From Methanomassiliicoccales archaeon (GTDB taxonomy: Archaea > Thermoplasmatota > Thermoplasmata > Methanomassiliicoccales > UBA472), in contig JAPKYK010000003.1 in NCBI GenBank assembly GCA_026394395.1, forward strand, positions 358,501-422,500: 64,000 bases of DNA, read 5' to 3'. This document shows positions 44,456 to 52,966 of this stretch, piece by piece. Position 1 is the first letter of the stretch; each line of letters begins with the position of its first letter. The position numbers were made by a program, and so were the translations under genes. Below the pieces are notes generated by a model that did not search any database, was not told the DNA's origin, and worked only from the letters and a program-made list of their open reading frames with translations.

Positions 44456-44776
44456 ATGGATTACGACATCAAGAAGGGTAACTACGGGAACTTGGAAGAT
44501 GATGGACTGCGCAAGATGATGGAGGCCGCCTTTGGCTCGGCCAAGGTGGAGAACGGCTCCTGCGTGTCCTCCTACGGGGCCATGACCAGGATCGAGATCA
44601 AGGTCATGAGCAAGACCATGCTGGATATCAACACCGTCACCAACAAGGACGCCTCGTTGGACGTGGTCGCGGAGACCATCAAGAAGTGGAACGCCTTCCT
44701 TGAGCAGGTCACCGGCTTCACCTCCAAGGAACGGCGCAACCGTCTGCAGAAGAAAGCCAAGGAAGGCAAGCTCTGA
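44456..44776 (+). CDS. Hypothetical archaeal protein (DUF5611-like)
   Basis: The 106-residue soluble protein (MDYDIKKGNYGNLEDDG start, FTSKERRNRLQKKAKEGKL end) resembles small archaeal proteins grouped as DUF5611; I recall this only loosely. It has a mixed alpha/beta core and a strongly basic C-terminal tail. It is 10 bases from RaSEA and likely co-transcribed. Function unknown. Confidence 0.6.
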   Translation: MDYDIKKGNYGNLEDDGLRKMMEAAFGSAKVENGSCVSSYGAMTRIEIKVMSKTMLDINTVTNKDASLDVVAETIKKWNAFLEQVTGFTSKERRNRLQKKAKEGKL

Positions 44777-44804
44777 CGATGTCCAGCAGGACCTTCCTTT
44801 TTCC

Positions 44805-45049
44805 TTTATTTATATAGTGGGTAGCGATTGTTTTAAATACAAATGACAATATGCGAGTTCTGCTCAACGCACTGAGGACGTTCGACCAGACCCCTTGGGC
44901 AATGCATACGCAACCCTAAGCCGCCCCCCTAGGCACATTCTGGAGGGCGATGACGGTGTCACGGTCGAAGGTGCTGACCTCAACACTCTTGAGAACAGGC
45001 GTTAGCGAAAGAGAGTGTGCTCTCTCACAGGAAAAGAAGAGGGAGAAGC
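44805..45049 (+). promoter_or_regulatory. Promoters and leader of the ribosomal-protein superoperon
   Basis: Two TATA candidates lie at 44805-44817 (TTTATTTATATAG) and 44831-44840 (TTTTAAATAC). The leader before the rpl3 ATG at 45050 is about 190 bases. It holds a hairpin, AGAGAG-TGTG-CTCTCT (45010-45025), just before the rpl3 ribosome-binding site, which could regulate translation. A 22-codon frame at 44851 and an ATG at 44950 with GGAGGG before it are noted under findings and rejected calls. Confidence 0.55.
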
Positions 45050-46051
45050 ATGTCAAACATAAGACGTCCGAGAAGGGGGTCCAAGGGCTTCAGTCCGAGG
45101 AAGAGGGCCCTCACACAGACACCGAGACTGGATTCGTGGCCCGAGATCAGCGAAGGCCCGAAGGTCCAGGGATTTGCCGGTTACAAAGCAGGTATGACCC
45201 ACGCGTTCATCGTGGACCACCGCAAGAGCAGCACCACCACTGGTCAGGAGATCAGGGTGCCGGTCACCGTTCTGGAGGTTCCTCCGATGAAGGTGGCAGC
45301 GGTGCGCATCTACGAGAACACCCGCTACGGTCTGAAGACCGCCGGGGAGGTCTGGGCCACCCAGCTGGAAGAGAACCTGTCCAGGCTGCTGCCCGTCCCC
45401 AAGAAGGCGGACGCGGAGAAGACCTGGAAGAAGATGAAAGAGGTCGACACCGAGGACGTGAGGCTCCTGGCGTTCACCCAGCCCAAGCTGGTCACTGGTG
45501 TGCCGAAGAAGCGCCCTGAGCTCATGGAACTGCGCATCGGCGGCGGCACCATGGAGGCCAGGGTCGAGTTTGCCAAGGGACTGCTGGGCAAGGACATCGC
45601 CATCGGTGATTTCGCCAAGGCTGGCGGGATGATCGACGTCGTTGCGATAACCAAGGGAAAGGGCTTCCAGGGCGCCACCAAACGCTGGGGTTTGAAGCTC
45701 ATGTCCCACAAGAACAGCAAGCACCGCCGCGCCGTTGGTAACCTGGGCCCGAAGCGGCCTGGTTACGTACGTACCACGGTGCCTCAGTCCGGTCAGATGG
45801 GTTACCACCAGAGGACCGAGGTCAACAAGCTCATCCTCAAGGTAGGGGAGAGCGGCCAGGAGATCAACCCCAAGGGCGGCTTCCTGCATTACGGCGAGGT
45901 CAGGAACCCGTTCGTGCTCATACACGGCTCCGTGCCCGGCCCGACCAAGAGGCTAGTGCGGATGAGGGACCCGGTAAGGAGACAGCAGGCGGACCTGAAG
46001 GAAGCGCCTGAGATGGTGTATATATCCACCGAATCCAAGCAGGGGGCGTAA
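45050..46051 (+). CDS. rpl3: 50S ribosomal protein L3
   Basis: The 333-residue protein starts SNIRRPRRGSKGFSPRKRA and has GFAGYKAGMTHAF and the L3 signature KGKGFQGATKRWG, plus the GQMGYHQRTE loop that reaches the peptidyl-transferase centre. It opens the superoperon; the family start rules out frames opening further upstream. The SD-like GAAGAGGGAGAAG precedes the ATG. Confidence 0.96.
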   Translation: MSNIRRPRRGSKGFSPRKRALTQTPRLDSWPEISEGPKVQGFAGYKAGMTHAFIVDHRKSSTTTGQEIRVPVTVLEVPPMKVAAVRIYENTRYGLKTAGEVWATQLEENLSRLLPVPKKADAEKTWKKMKEVDTEDVRLLAFTQPKLVTGVPKKRPELMELRIGGGTMEARVEFAKGLLGKDIAIGDFAKAGGMIDVVAITKGKGFQGATKRWGLKLMSHKNSKHRRAVGNLGPKRPGYVRTTVPQSGQMGYHQRTEVNKLILKVGESGQEINPKGGFLHYGEVRNPFVLIHGSVPGPTKRLVRMRDPVRRQQADLKEAPEMVYISTESKQGA

Positions 46052-46054
46052 GCA

Positions 46055-46819
46055 ATGTCAGATGTTAATGTATATTCGTTGAACGGCGAGGTCCTGAGGA
46101 CCGAGGCTCTGCCCGAGGTCTTTTCCACCCAGTTCAGGCCCGACGTCATACAGAGGGCCGTAGTGGCTGAGCAGTCCAACAAGAGGCAACCCTACGGACC
46201 GAAGCCCGGCGCCGGCATACGGCACTCGGTCTCCACCTGGGGCAAGGGACGCGGCGTGGCCCGCGTCCAGAGACTGGCCCAGGGAGCCAAGGGTGCCGAG
46301 TCCCCCAACAACGTGGGAGGACGCCGCGCCCACCCGCCCCGGGTCGAGAAGATCTGGACCATGAAGGTCAACCAGAAGGAGAGGTTGTTGGCCAAGCTAT
46401 CGGCCCTGGCCGCCACTTCGGATGTGGAGAAGGTCAAGGCCCGCGGCCACCAGTTCAACGACGAGCTGACCCTCCCAGTGGTCATCGAGGACCGCCTGGA
46501 GGACATAAAGAGCACCGATGAGGTCCTGGACGTCCTGAAGAGCATAGGGCTTTCCGACGACGTGGTCCGGGCCAAGGACGGCATACGCATACGCGCTGGC
46601 CGTGGCAAGATGCGCGGCAGGCCTTACCGCATGCCCCGCAGCCTGCTTATTGTAGTATCTAGCAGCGACGCCGCCGTGATAAAGGGCGCCAGGAACCTGC
46701 CTGGCGTCGAGGTGGCCTTCGCCGAGATGTTGAACCCCGGCCATCTGGCCCCGGGCGGACTGCCCGGCAGACTGACGGTGTTCACTGAATCCGCATTGAA
46801 GATAGTAGGAGGGTGGTAA
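46055..46819 (+). CDS. rpl4: 50S ribosomal protein L4
   Basis: The 254-residue protein (DVNVYSLNGEVLRTEALPEVF start) has the conserved loop TWGKGRGVARVQRL and VGGRRAHPPRVEK, and the C-terminal RGRPYRMPRSLLIVV. It follows L3 by three bases and precedes L23, the universal order. Confidence 0.96.
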   Translation: MSDVNVYSLNGEVLRTEALPEVFSTQFRPDVIQRAVVAEQSNKRQPYGPKPGAGIRHSVSTWGKGRGVARVQRLAQGAKGAESPNNVGGRRAHPPRVEKIWTMKVNQKERLLAKLSALAATSDVEKVKARGHQFNDELTLPVVIEDRLEDIKSTDEVLDVLKSIGLSDDVVRAKDGIRIRAGRGKMRGRPYRMPRSLLIVVSSSDAAVIKGARNLPGVEVAFAEMLNPGHLAPGGLPGRLTVFTESALKIVGGW

Positions 46820-46821
46820 GC

Positions 46822-47100
46822 ATGGCCAGAAAGGTATTGCTTTACCCGTATGTGACGGAAAAGACCATGAACTACATGACCGGCACGCCCACCCAGGATT
46901 TCAAGGACGGCAACAAGATCGAGTTCATCGTAGACCGCTTCGCCACCAAGGCGGAGATCAAAAAGGCCTTCGAAGAGTACTTCGAGGTCAAGGTGGACAA
47001 AATCTGGACCAAGATCTCCAAGGAAGGGAAGCACGCTGTGATCAAGCTAGCTGAAGGATACTCGGCCGAGGACATCGGCATGAGGATCGGAGTGTTCTGA
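46822..47100 (+). CDS. rpl23: 50S ribosomal protein L23
   Basis: The 92-residue protein (MARKVLLYPYVTEKTMNYM) has the L23 start and the C-terminal KIWTKISKEGKHAVIKL. It docks factors at the exit tunnel. The ATG at 46822 is used; an in-frame GTG nine bases earlier is less likely. Confidence 0.95.
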   Translation: MARKVLLYPYVTEKTMNYMTGTPTQDFKDGNKIEFIVDRFATKAEIKKAFEEYFEVKVDKIWTKISKEGKHAVIKLAEGYSAEDIGMRIGVF

Positions 47101-47111
47101 GGAGGGGGAAC

Positions 47112-47810
47112 ATGGGAAGACAACTGAGACAACAGAGAAGGGGTCGCGGGACCATGACCTACACATCCCCGAGCCACAGGCACGTGGGAGAGATCAAGCA
47201 TCCCTATGTCGAGATGAAGGCGGGGACCGTTACGGACATCATCCACGCCCCGGGCCGCAACAGCCCGGTGGCCGAGGTGAAGTTCGAGAACGGGGAGAAG
47301 GACAAGATCATCGCCGTGGAAGGCCTGATGGTCGGACAGCAAGTCACAATGGATGGCACCTCCGACCTCAAGCTGGGCAGCGTCCTGCCCCTGGCGAACA
47401 TACCCGAAGGTACCTTGGTCCATAATCTGGAGGCCAGGCCCGGTGACGGTGGCAAGTTCGTGAGGACTGCCGGAACCTACGCCACCGTGGTGACGAAGGG
47501 CGACTCCATCGTGGTGCAGCTGCCCTCCGGCGCTTTCAAGAACTTTGATCCCCGGTGCCGCGCCGGCATTGGTATAATCGCGGGCGGAGGAGCTTCCGAG
47601 AAGCCCTTCGCTAAGGCGGGGAAGAAGTTCCATGCTTACCGCAGCAAGAGCAAGGCATACTTCAAGGTGAAGGGAGTGGCCATGAACGCGGTCGATCACC
47701 CGCACGGCGGAGGAGGTCACCCGCACGTGGGCAAGCCGAGCACCGTATCGAGGAACGCACCGCCGGGAAGGAAGGTCGGAAGGCTTTCCCCCCAGAAGAA
47801 GAGGAAGTGA
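47112..47810 (+). CDS. rpl2: 50S ribosomal protein L2
   Basis: The 232-residue protein has MGRQLRQQRRGRG, the SH3-like region with LANIPEGTLVHNLEARPG, and the conserved VDHPHGGGGHPHVGKPST near the C-terminus that lies at the peptidyl-transferase centre. Length is normal for archaea. GGAGG precedes the ATG. Confidence 0.97.
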   Translation: MGRQLRQQRRGRGTMTYTSPSHRHVGEIKHPYVEMKAGTVTDIIHAPGRNSPVAEVKFENGEKDKIIAVEGLMVGQQVTMDGTSDLKLGSVLPLANIPEGTLVHNLEARPGDGGKFVRTAGTYATVVTKGDSIVVQLPSGAFKNFDPRCRAGIGIIAGGGASEKPFAKAGKKFHAYRSKSKAYFKVKGVAMNAVDHPHGGGGHPHVGKPSTVSRNAPPGRKVGRLSPQKKRK

Positions 47811-47816
47811 TTCTAG

Positions 47817-48281
47817 ATGGCTGAAGATATTAAGCTGACTGGCACCAAATCCTCGAGGAGGAAGCAGAGGAAGAAGAAGGGCATGATGACCGCTCGTAGG
47901 AAGAAGGAGTTCACCTACCGCGGATTCACCCTGGGACAACTTCAGGAGATGCCTTTCGAGGAGATGGTCGACCTGTTGCCATCCAGGGCCAGAAGGTCCT
48001 TCCGCCGCGGACTCAACGAGGAACAGAAGACCACTTTCGACAAGATAGTGGCCGGAGAACAGGATGTGGTACGCACCCACCGCAGGGACATACCCATCGT
48101 GCCGGCCTTTGTCGGTCGCCGTGTGGCCGTGTACAATGGAAAGGAATTCAAGGAAGTCGAGGTAAAGCCCGAGATGATCGGACACTTCCTGGGCGAATTC
48201 GCTCAGACCAGGGGAGCTGTAAAGCACTCCGGTCCAGGTGTCGGTGCGACCAGGGGCTCCAAGTTCATGCCGCTGAAGTGA
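47817..48281 (+). CDS. rps19: 30S ribosomal protein S19
   Basis: The 154-residue protein has a basic N-terminal extension (SSRRKQRKKKGMMTARRKKE), FTYRGFTLGQLQEMP, and the core FVGRRVAVYNGKEF with the end GATRGSKFMPLK. It sits in the universal L2-S19-L22 order. Confidence 0.96.
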   Translation: MAEDIKLTGTKSSRRKQRKKKGMMTARRKKEFTYRGFTLGQLQEMPFEEMVDLLPSRARRSFRRGLNEEQKTTFDKIVAGEQDVVRTHRRDIPIVPAFVGRRVAVYNGKEFKEVEVKPEMIGHFLGEFAQTRGAVKHSGPGVGATRGSKFMPLK

Positions 48282-48292
48282 GGTGACAAGAC

Positions 48293-48739
48293 ATGGTTGG
48301 ATACACTGCTCAATCTGATCCGGACACAACGTCCAAGGCCATCGCCAAGGAGCTACCTATCTCTCCCAAGTTCTCCCGTGAGATCTGCCGGATGATAAGG
48401 GGTAAGAAGGTCGACGTCGCCATACAGATGTTGGAAGAGGTCGTGGACCTGCGCCGCCCGGTGCCGATCCGCCGCCACAACTTCGGTGTGGCGCACAAGA
48501 CCGGCGTGGGACCGGGGCGCTTCCCCAAGAAGGCCGCCGCGGCCATAATCAAGGTGCTGAAGGGCGCCAAGGCCAACGCCGAGTACAAGGGGCTGGACGC
48601 CGACAACATGCGCGTCCGCATAATATCATCCCACCTGGGACGGACCATCCCCGGCTACATGCCGAGGGCCCATGGCCGCAGCACCGCGTGGAACCAGCAG
48701 ACCGTGAACATCGAAGTCATACTGGAGGAGGTTCAGTAA
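48293..48739 (+). CDS. rpl22: 50S ribosomal protein L22
   Basis: The 148-residue archaeal-type L22 has the core helix region (FSREICRMIRGKKVD), the tunnel loop (VPIRRHNFGVAHKTG) and the conserved end PRAHGRSTAWNQQTVNIEV. It ends directly at the S3 ATG. Confidence 0.95.
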   Translation: MVGYTAQSDPDTTSKAIAKELPISPKFSREICRMIRGKKVDVAIQMLEEVVDLRRPVPIRRHNFGVAHKTGVGPGRFPKKAAAAIIKVLKGAKANAEYKGLDADNMRVRIISSHLGRTIPGYMPRAHGRSTAWNQQTVNIEVILEEVQ

Positions 48740-49309
48740 ATGGCCAGCGAAAGGAAGTTCGTGGCGGAGAACATCAGAAGGGTTCTCCTCAAGGAGTATC
48801 TGATGAAGACCGTCGACCGCGCTGGTTTCGGTGGCGTGGACGTCCAAAGGACCCCCATGGGCACCAGGGTGACCTTGGTGGTCGAGAGGCCTGGTATAGT
48901 CATCGGGCGCCGGGGAGCGGCCATCAAGTCACTGACCAAGGCCATCGAGGACAATTACCATTACGACAACCCCCAGATCGAGGTCCAGGAGGTCGAGAAC
49001 CCCAACCTCAACGCCGAGAAGTTCAAGGATGGTTACATAAAATACTGCGGTGAGAGCCGGTTGCTGTTCGTCGGTACCGGGTTCGCCGTGGCCAAGCTGA
49101 AGCCGGGAGTCATTGGCGTGCAGGTCGAGATCATGCAGCCAGGCGCCCGCCTGCCCGCCGAGATAGACGTCATGGGCATGGAGGCCGCCATATTGGCCAA
49201 CCCTGACCTGGCGGAACTGCTGAAGAAGCAGGAGGAGGTCTCGGTCATCGCCGAGCACCCCGCTGAGGATACCCCGGCGGAGGACACTAAGAAGGAGGTG
49301 GCTGAATAA
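48740..49309 (+). CDS. rps3: 30S ribosomal protein S3, apparently lacking a central segment
   Basis: S3 lies at the mRNA entry tunnel. The 189-residue product has a normal N-terminus and KH domain (RPGIVIGRRGAAIKSLTKAI, NPQIEVQEVENPNLNAE). It then jumps to FKDGYIKYCGE, which corresponds to a position about 50 residues further on in other archaeal S3 proteins. The missing part normally holds the FRRA helix and the GARGVEIRISGKL strand region. The remainder (AKLKPGVIGVQVEIMQPGARLP) and an acidic tail are normal. The frame is intact, so this is an in-frame deletion, real or from assembly. The ATG follows the L22 stop directly. Confidence 0.93.
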   Translation: MASERKFVAENIRRVLLKEYLMKTVDRAGFGGVDVQRTPMGTRVTLVVERPGIVIGRRGAAIKSLTKAIEDNYHYDNPQIEVQEVENPNLNAEKFKDGYIKYCGESRLLFVGTGFAVAKLKPGVIGVQVEIMQPGARLPAEIDVMGMEAAILANPDLAELLKKQEEVSVIAEHPAEDTPAEDTKKEVAE

Positions 49310-49510
49310 ATGGCTTTAATCAAGGTATCTGAGATCAAGAAAATGAACGTGGACGAGCGCACCAAGAAGCTCCGCGAGCTTCAGGACGAGCTCATGCACG
49401 AGAAGGGGGCGGCCGCCATGGGCGGCGCCCCCAACAACCCGGGGAAGATCAGGGCTTTAAGGAGCAATATCGCCAGGATCCTAACCGTCCAGAAGGAGGA
49501 AGAACAATAA
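49310..49510 (+). CDS. rpl29: 50S ribosomal protein L29
   Basis: The 66-residue helical protein (MALIKVSEIKKMNVDERTKK, then RELQDELMHEK and NPGKIRALRSNIARILTV) matches L29. Its TAA shares one base with the ATG of the next gene (TAATG). Confidence 0.94.
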   Translation: MALIKVSEIKKMNVDERTKKLRELQDELMHEKGAAAMGGAPNNPGKIRALRSNIARILTVQKEEEQ

Positions 49511-49809
49511 TGGCCGATATTTGCTCGGTTTGTGGGCTCCCTAAAGAGCTGTGCATGTGCGAGGAGATCGCCAGAGAACAGCAGTCCGTAAGGATCTACA
49601 CTGACAGCAGGCGCTACGGCAAGATCGTCACCGTGGTCGACGGCATCGACGCCACTGACATAGACATGGACGACCTGGCGCGCAAGTTGAAGAACAAGTG
49701 CGCCGCCGGCGGCACCGCCAAAGAAGGAAAGATCGAGCTCCAGGGCGACCACAAGAAGAAGGTCGCGCAGACCCTGGAAGAGATGGGCTTCAAGACCGAG
49801 GTACGGTAG
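49510..49809 (+). CDS. Translation initiation factor SUI1/eIF1-like
   Basis: A 99-residue aIF1 that monitors start-codon choice. An N-terminal Cys-rich piece (CSVCGLPKELCMCEE) precedes the SUI1 fold (SRRYGKIVTVVDGID and KKKVAQTLEEMGF). The place between L29 and RNase P component 1 is common in archaea. Confidence 0.92.
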   Translation: MADICSVCGLPKELCMCEEIAREQQSVRIYTDSRRYGKIVTVVDGIDATDIDMDDLARKLKNKCAAGGTAKEGKIELQGDHKKKVAQTLEEMGFKTEVR

Positions 49810-49814
49810 GAGCC

Positions 49815-50075
49815 ATGGACAAGAGGGATTTCATGAGACAAGAATTCATAGGACTGGACATCGAGGTGGTGGAATCCAGCTGTCCCGGGCACCTGTTGCG
49901 CGGGAAGGTGGTGGACGAGACCAAGAACATGTTGGCCATCTCCTGCCAAGGCAGGGAGAGGTGGATACCCAAGTTCGGTCATGAGTTCGAGTTCACATAC
50001 CAGGGCGAGAGGATCAGGGTCCGAGGATCCGAGATCCAGCATCGACCAGAGGATAGGATCAAGAGAATTAGGTGA
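49815..50075 (+). CDS. rnp1: RNase P protein component 1 (Rpp29/Pop4)
   Basis: The 86-residue Rpp29 has the OB/Sm-like core FIGLDIEVVESSCPGHLLRG and KVVDETKNMLAI, and partners Pop5 in archaeal RNase P. The ATG at 49815 is used because upstream codons in the frame are shadow of the eIF1 gene. Confidence 0.9.
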   Translation: MDKRDFMRQEFIGLDIEVVESSCPGHLLRGKVVDETKNMLAISCQGRERWIPKFGHEFEFTYQGERIRVRGSEIQHRPEDRIKRIR

Positions 50076-50079
50076 TCTA

Positions 50080-50406
50080 ATGAGCGAAGTTAGAGACATT
50101 GGCATTGATGTCAAGGCCCCCTCGGCCACCTGCGAGGACAAGCACTGTCCATTCCACGGGAAGCTCCCGGTGCGGGGGCAGATCATAGACGGCATCGTCG
50201 TTTCTGTGAAAATGAACGGCAGCGCCGTGGTCGAGAGGAACTACTTGAAGTATGACAAGAAGTACGAACGATTCGAGAAGAGGACGAGCCGCTACACCGC
50301 CCACAACCCTCCGTGCCTGGAGATCGCGGCCGGGGACAAGGTGCGCATCATGGAATGCCGCCCCTTGAGCAAGACGGTGTCCTTCGTCGTCGTGGAGAAG
50401 AGGTGA
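50080..50406 (+). CDS. rps17: 30S ribosomal protein S17
   Basis: The 108-residue protein starts [20 protein letters not shown], with the archaeal [12 protein letters not shown] segment and [20 protein letters not shown], and ends [15 protein letters not shown]. The ATG at 50080 gives this normal start. Confidence 0.94.
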   Translation: MSEVRDIGIDVKAPSATCEDKHCPFHGKLPVRGQIIDGIVVSVKMNGSAVVERNYLKYDKKYERFEKRTSRYTAHNPPCLEIAAGDKVRIMECRPLSKTVSFVVVEKR

Positions 50407-50410
50407 GCGC

Positions 50411-50809
50411 ATGAAGGGATTGGCAGGGACCCAGACCAGGGGCATCATAACCGGATCGCACCTGGACGTGGTGGATAACACCGGCGCCAAGATCATCAGC
50501 GTCATCGCCGTACCCTCCTATCACGGAGTGCACGGACGTTGCCCCGCTGCCGCCGTCGGTGACATAGTCATCGCCTCGGTGAAGAAGGGGACGCCCGAGA
50601 TGAGAAGGCAGGTCGTCTACGCTATCATAGTGCGCCAGAGAAGGCCCTTCCGCCGCGCGGACGGGACCATGGTGCATTTCGAGGACAACGCCGCGGTCAT
50701 CACCACTGAAGAGGGCGAGACCAAGGGAAGCGATATAAAGGGCCCGGTGGCCAGAGAGGCCGCCGAGCGCTGGCCGCGCGTGGCCGCCACCGCTTCGACC
50801 ATAGTGTGA
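50411..50809 (+). CDS. rpl14: 50S ribosomal protein L14
   Basis: The 132-residue protein has [39 protein letters not shown] and [16 protein letters not shown], the complete L14 fold. It is four bases after S17. Confidence 0.95.
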   Translation: MKGLAGTQTRGIITGSHLDVVDNTGAKIISVIAVPSYHGVHGRCPAAAVGDIVIASVKKGTPEMRRQVVYAIIVRQRRPFRRADGTMVHFEDNAAVITTEEGETKGSDIKGPVAREAAERWPRVAATASTIV

Positions 50810-50819
50810 GGTGCAGGAA

Positions 50820-51191
50820 ATGACGAGCAAGTACGCAAGGAAGCAAAGGAAGGCGCTGTACAACGCGCCGAACCACGTGCGCAACAAGAGCGTCGGCTCC
50901 CACCTCAGCAAGGAGCTGATGGAGAAGTTGGGACGCCGCACCGTGCGCGTCGTGAAGGGCGACACCGTAAGGGTGCTCCGCGGTGACGAGGACGCACTCG
51001 GCATCGAGGGAAAGGTCACCAGCGTGGACACCGCCAAGGGAAGGCTGATCATCGAAGGCGTCACCATCGCCAAGGCCGACGGGACCATGACCGAGAGGCC
51101 GGTACACGCCTCGAACGTCGAGGTCACCAAGCTGGATCTGAAAGACAACTATCGCAAGCGCAAGCTGCAAAACGAGGAGGCCTCCTCATGA
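50820..51191 (+). CDS. rpl24: 50S ribosomal protein L24
   Basis: The 123-residue L24 has a basic start (TSKYARKQRKALYNAP) and a KOW motif (VVKGDTVRVLRGDEDALG). The ATG at 50820 is preferred to a GTG nine bases earlier. Four-base overlap with S4e. Confidence 0.94.
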   Translation: MTSKYARKQRKALYNAPNHVRNKSVGSHLSKELMEKLGRRTVRVVKGDTVRVLRGDEDALGIEGKVTSVDTAKGRLIIEGVTIAKADGTMTERPVHASNVEVTKLDLKDNYRKRKLQNEEASS

Positions 51192-51898
51192 CCCAAGATT
51201 TAAAAAGATTGAACGCACCGAAGAGCTGGCCGGTGTCTAGGAAGAGCAACGTATGGGTGACCAGCCCCAACCCCGGCCCGCACGCACTGGACCGCTGCAT
51301 GCCCCTGAGCGTGGTGCTCAGGGACATGCTGAAGGTCGCCGACACCGCGGCCGAGGCCAAGAAGATCCTGTCCTCCAAGCAAGTGCTGGTGGACGGAAAG
51401 GTGGTCACCGAGGAGAAGTTCCCGGTCGGGCTCATGGACGTCATAAGTCTCGTGGCCACCAGCAAGCACTACCGCATGCTGTTGGACAACCGCGGCAAGC
51501 TGATGCTGACCGAGGTGGCCGAGGACCGCGCCAAGTGGAAACTGTGCCGCATCGAGAACAAGACCGTGATCACTGGCGGCCGCATGCAACTGAACCTGCA
51601 TGACGGGCGCAACATACTGGTGGACGAGGACAGCTACAAGACCGGCGACGTGCTGAAGGTCGAGCTGCCCACCCAGAAGGTCCTGGAGGCCTTCAAGATG
51701 GTCCAGGGCAACGTGGCCATGGTCATCAGCGGCAGCAGCGCCGGACAGATAATGATCGTGGAAGAACAACTGGAGGAGCATTCCTCCTCCCCGAACCTCG
51801 TCCGCTTCAAGAACGGCAAGCTGACCGTCAAGGACAACGTGTTCATCATCGGGAACAAGACCCCTGAGATACTACTGCCTGAGGTGAGAGCGGCATGA
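51188..51898 (+). CDS. rps4e: 30S ribosomal protein S4e
   Basis: The 236-residue protein opens KRLNAPKSWPVSRKSNVWV and has an S4 domain (KKILSSKQVLVDGKVV) followed by a KOW-containing part. S4e is specific to archaea and eukaryotes. Confidence 0.95.
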   Translation: MTQDLKRLNAPKSWPVSRKSNVWVTSPNPGPHALDRCMPLSVVLRDMLKVADTAAEAKKILSSKQVLVDGKVVTEEKFPVGLMDVISLVATSKHYRMLLDNRGKLMLTEVAEDRAKWKLCRIENKTVITGGRMQLNLHDGRNILVDEDSYKTGDVLKVELPTQKVLEAFKMVQGNVAMVISGSSAGQIMIVEEQLEEHSSSPNLVRFKNGKLTVKDNVFIIGNKTPEILLPEVRAA

Positions 51899-52413
51899 AC
51901 AAGGACAACGTCATGCGCCTGCCGCGCGTCGAGAAGGTGGTCGTGAACATCGGCGTGGGAGAGGCCGGAGAACGCCTGATGAAGGCACAGAAGGTCATCG
52001 AGATGGTCACTGGGCAGAAGTCCAAGCAGACCATCTCCAAGGTCACTAACCGCGATTTCGGCATCCGCGAGGGCATGCCCATCGGCTGCATCGTCACCCT
52101 GCGTGGCGAGAAGGCCCTGGACTTCCTGAAGAGGGCGTTCAACATACGCGAGAACCGCATCGCCTCCTACTCCTTTGATCGCGAGGGCAACCTGTCCTTC
52201 GGCATTCCCGACTACACCGACTTCTCCGGGATGAAGTACGACCCGGAGATCGGCATATTCGGCATGGACGTCAGCGTGTCCATCCAGAGACCCGGAAAGC
52301 GTATTTCCAGGCGCCGCATAATGCGTCGCCCCGTGCCCCACACCCACCGCATGACCAGGGCAGAGGCGATGAAGTTCGTGAGTGAGAAGTTCAACGTCGA
52401 GGTGATCGATTGA
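51895..52413 (+). CDS. rpl5: 50S ribosomal protein L5
   Basis: The 172-residue protein ([21 protein letters not shown], then [21 protein letters not shown] and [15 protein letters not shown]) is a full L5. The stop overlaps the start of S14 as TTGA. Confidence 0.95.
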   Translation: MNKDNVMRLPRVEKVVVNIGVGEAGERLMKAQKVIEMVTGQKSKQTISKVTNRDFGIREGMPIGCIVTLRGEKALDFLKRAFNIRENRIASYSFDREGNLSFGIPDYTDFSGMKYDPEIGIFGMDVSVSIQRPGKRISRRRIMRRPVPHTHRMTRAEAMKFVSEKFNVEVID

Positions 52414-52556
52414 AGCCCAAGAAGAAGTTCGGAAGGAGCGTGGGCTGCACCAGGTGTGGCCGCAAGAGGGGCATAGTCCGCCGCTACGGCATGCACCTGT
52501 GCCGGCAATGCTTCAGGGAGATCGCGCCGCAGATAGGGTTCAAGAAGTACTCGTGA
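52410..52556 (+). CDS. rps14: 30S ribosomal protein S14, zinc type
   Basis: A 48-residue zinc-binding S14: [32 protein letters not shown] and IGFKKYS, with four Cys in C-x2-C pairs. The start is TTG at 52410, overlapping the L5 stop. No ATG gives the family start. Confidence 0.93.
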   Translation: MKPKKKFGRSVGCTRCGRKRGIVRRYGMHLCRQCFREIAPQIGFKKYS

Positions 52557-52566
52557 GGTGAAAAAA

Positions 52567-52956
52567 ATGCAGAGCGATCCATTGAATGATGCGATGTCCA
52601 CCATCAAGAACGCCGCGGCCGTGGGCAAGAACGAGTGCCTGATCAGGCCCTCATCCAAGCTCATAGGTCGAGTGCTCAAGGTGATGCAAGACAACGGCTA
52701 CATCAACCAGTTCGAGTTCATAGAGGACGGCAAGGCCGGAGTGTTCAAGGTAATGCTGCAGGGAAAGATCAACAACTGCGGCGTGATCAAGCCGCGCTAC
52801 TCGGTGAAGAAAGTTGACATGGAGCAGTTCGAGGCCCGCTATCTGCCGGCCCAGGACTTCGGCGTGCTCATACTGACCACCACCGATGGCGTGATAACGC
52901 ATATGAAAGCCAAGGAGAAGGGGGTCGGCGGTAAGCTGCTGGCCTTCGTGTACTGA
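52567..52956 (+). CDS. rps8: 30S ribosomal protein S8
   Basis: The 129-residue protein ([21 protein letters not shown]) is an archaeal-type S8 with [20 protein letters not shown] and the C-terminal [21 protein letters not shown]. The ATG at 52567 fits the family better than the GTG at 52558. Confidence 0.94.
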   Translation: MQSDPLNDAMSTIKNAAAVGKNECLIRPSSKLIGRVLKVMQDNGYINQFEFIEDGKAGVFKVMLQGKINNCGVIKPRYSVKKVDMEQFEARYLPAQDFGVLILTTTDGVITHMKAKEKGVGGKLLAFVY

Positions 52957-52966
52957 GGGGATGACA

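Noticed and set aside
44950..45519. 189-codon frame with a good ribosome-binding site before rpl3
   Set aside because: Most of it lies in a wrong frame inside rpl3 and its product is low-complexity; kept only as a possible leader element.
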